A stretch of 64,000 nucleotides of DNA, from the NCBI GenBank assembly GCA_934541105.1, contig CAKTDA010000007.1:124001-188000 (forward strand), in the 5' to 3' direction. The notes beneath the pieces are model-generated. The model was not told the origin of the DNA and made no database searches. It worked only from the letters and a program-made list of their open reading frames with translations. The position numbers and the translations under genes were made by a program. Source of the stretch: an uncultured Luteitalea sp. (GTDB taxonomy: Bacteria; Acidobacteriota; Vicinamibacteria; Vicinamibacterales; Vicinamibacteraceae). Below are positions 63,896-64,000 of the stretch, in pieces (position 1 is the first letter of the stretch; every line of letters starts with the position of its first letter).

Positions 63896-64000
63896 CGAAA
63901 CGCCTCGATCTTCCGGTCGTCCAGCACGCCCTCCCACCGCGCGACCACGGCGGTGGCCAGGCAGTTGCCCGTGACGTTCACGGCCGTGCGCCCCATGTCG
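63892..64000 (-). CDS. Dicarboxylate/amino acid:cation symporter, C-terminal end (5' part outside window)
   Basis: Only the last 35 codons are present. They read DMGRTAVNVTGNCLATAVVA, then RWEGVLDDRKIEAFR and a stop. The GRTAVNVTGN-x-ATAVVARWEG pattern is the conserved end of DctA/GltP-type sodium or proton symporters (helix 8). The stop overlaps rfbD's ATG, so rfbD may be co-transcribed with it. Confidence 0.75.
   Translation of the reverse strand, partial: DMGRTAVNVTGNCLATAVVARWEGVLDDRKIEAFR

Overview
The window is one stretch of a GC-rich bacterial chromosome with dense genes, ATGA/GTGA overlaps, many GTG starts and almost no non-coding DNA. Gene content points to a Gram-negative aerobe that makes LPS-like heptose glycans and exopolysaccharide: a heptosyltransferase and heptose kinase, a proton-pumping NADH dehydrogenase operon, a PEP-CTERM exoprotein with a sigma-54-type promoter, and selA. 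Codon use, the MXAN_5187-like protein and the style of the intergenic repeats suggest an acidobacterium, perhaps a Luteitalea-like member of the Vicinamibacteria. That placement is an inference from general knowledge; no search was run.

Layout. 1-1142 holds the end of a TPR protein. 1188-4502 is a plus-strand envelope block (GT9 heptosyltransferase, O-antigen ligase family protein, heptose-7-phosphate kinase). 4524-9183 mixes housekeeping genes: purH, a cold-shock gene with a visible promoter and long leader, two small conserved genes, and selA. 9329-10390 is rfbB. 10489-22675 is a minus-strand nuo operon in the order A-B-C-gmhA-D-E-F-H-J-K-L-M-N; nuoG and nuoI are missing and a heptose isomerase gene (gmhA) sits between nuoC and nuoD. 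22676-23050 and 24461-24839 are spacers full of short repeats.

23051-33372 is a plus-strand run: a GT4 enzyme, thiS and thiG with a membrane glycosyltransferase-like gene wedged between them, a coiled-coil methyltransferase, a DUF3108 exported protein, two epimerases of the CDP-paratose-2-epimerase type, a methyltransferase and a GT2. 33389-63895 is mostly a surface-polysaccharide locus in blocks on both strands: a WbpM/CapD-type dehydratase, a MraY/WecA-type initiating phosphosugar transferase, a heparinase II/III-like protein, a two-domain oxidoreductase, an asparagine-synthase-type amidotransferase, a Wzx-like flippase, a Wzy-like membrane protein, a Wzz-like chain-length protein, gmd, wecB, a Wzt-like ABC ATPase, and several glycosyltransferases and methyltransferases. 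It closes with two membrane genes, the PEP-CTERM gene, rfbD and the last codons of a dicarboxylate-type symporter.

Together the genes supply nucleotide sugars (dTDP-rhamnose steps RfbB and RfbD, a GDP-mannose dehydratase, UDP-GlcNAc epimerase and dehydratase, ADP-heptose steps GmhA and kinase), build a glycan on undecaprenyl phosphate, flip and polymerise it, and decorate it by methylation and possibly amidation. The most notable signals are the altered nuo operon, the sigma-54 promoter with an upstream palindrome at the PEP-CTERM gene, two REP-like hairpins with compensatory stem changes, a 50-bp palindromic tandem array at the end of a glycosyltransferase gene, and the broken thiS-thiG pair.
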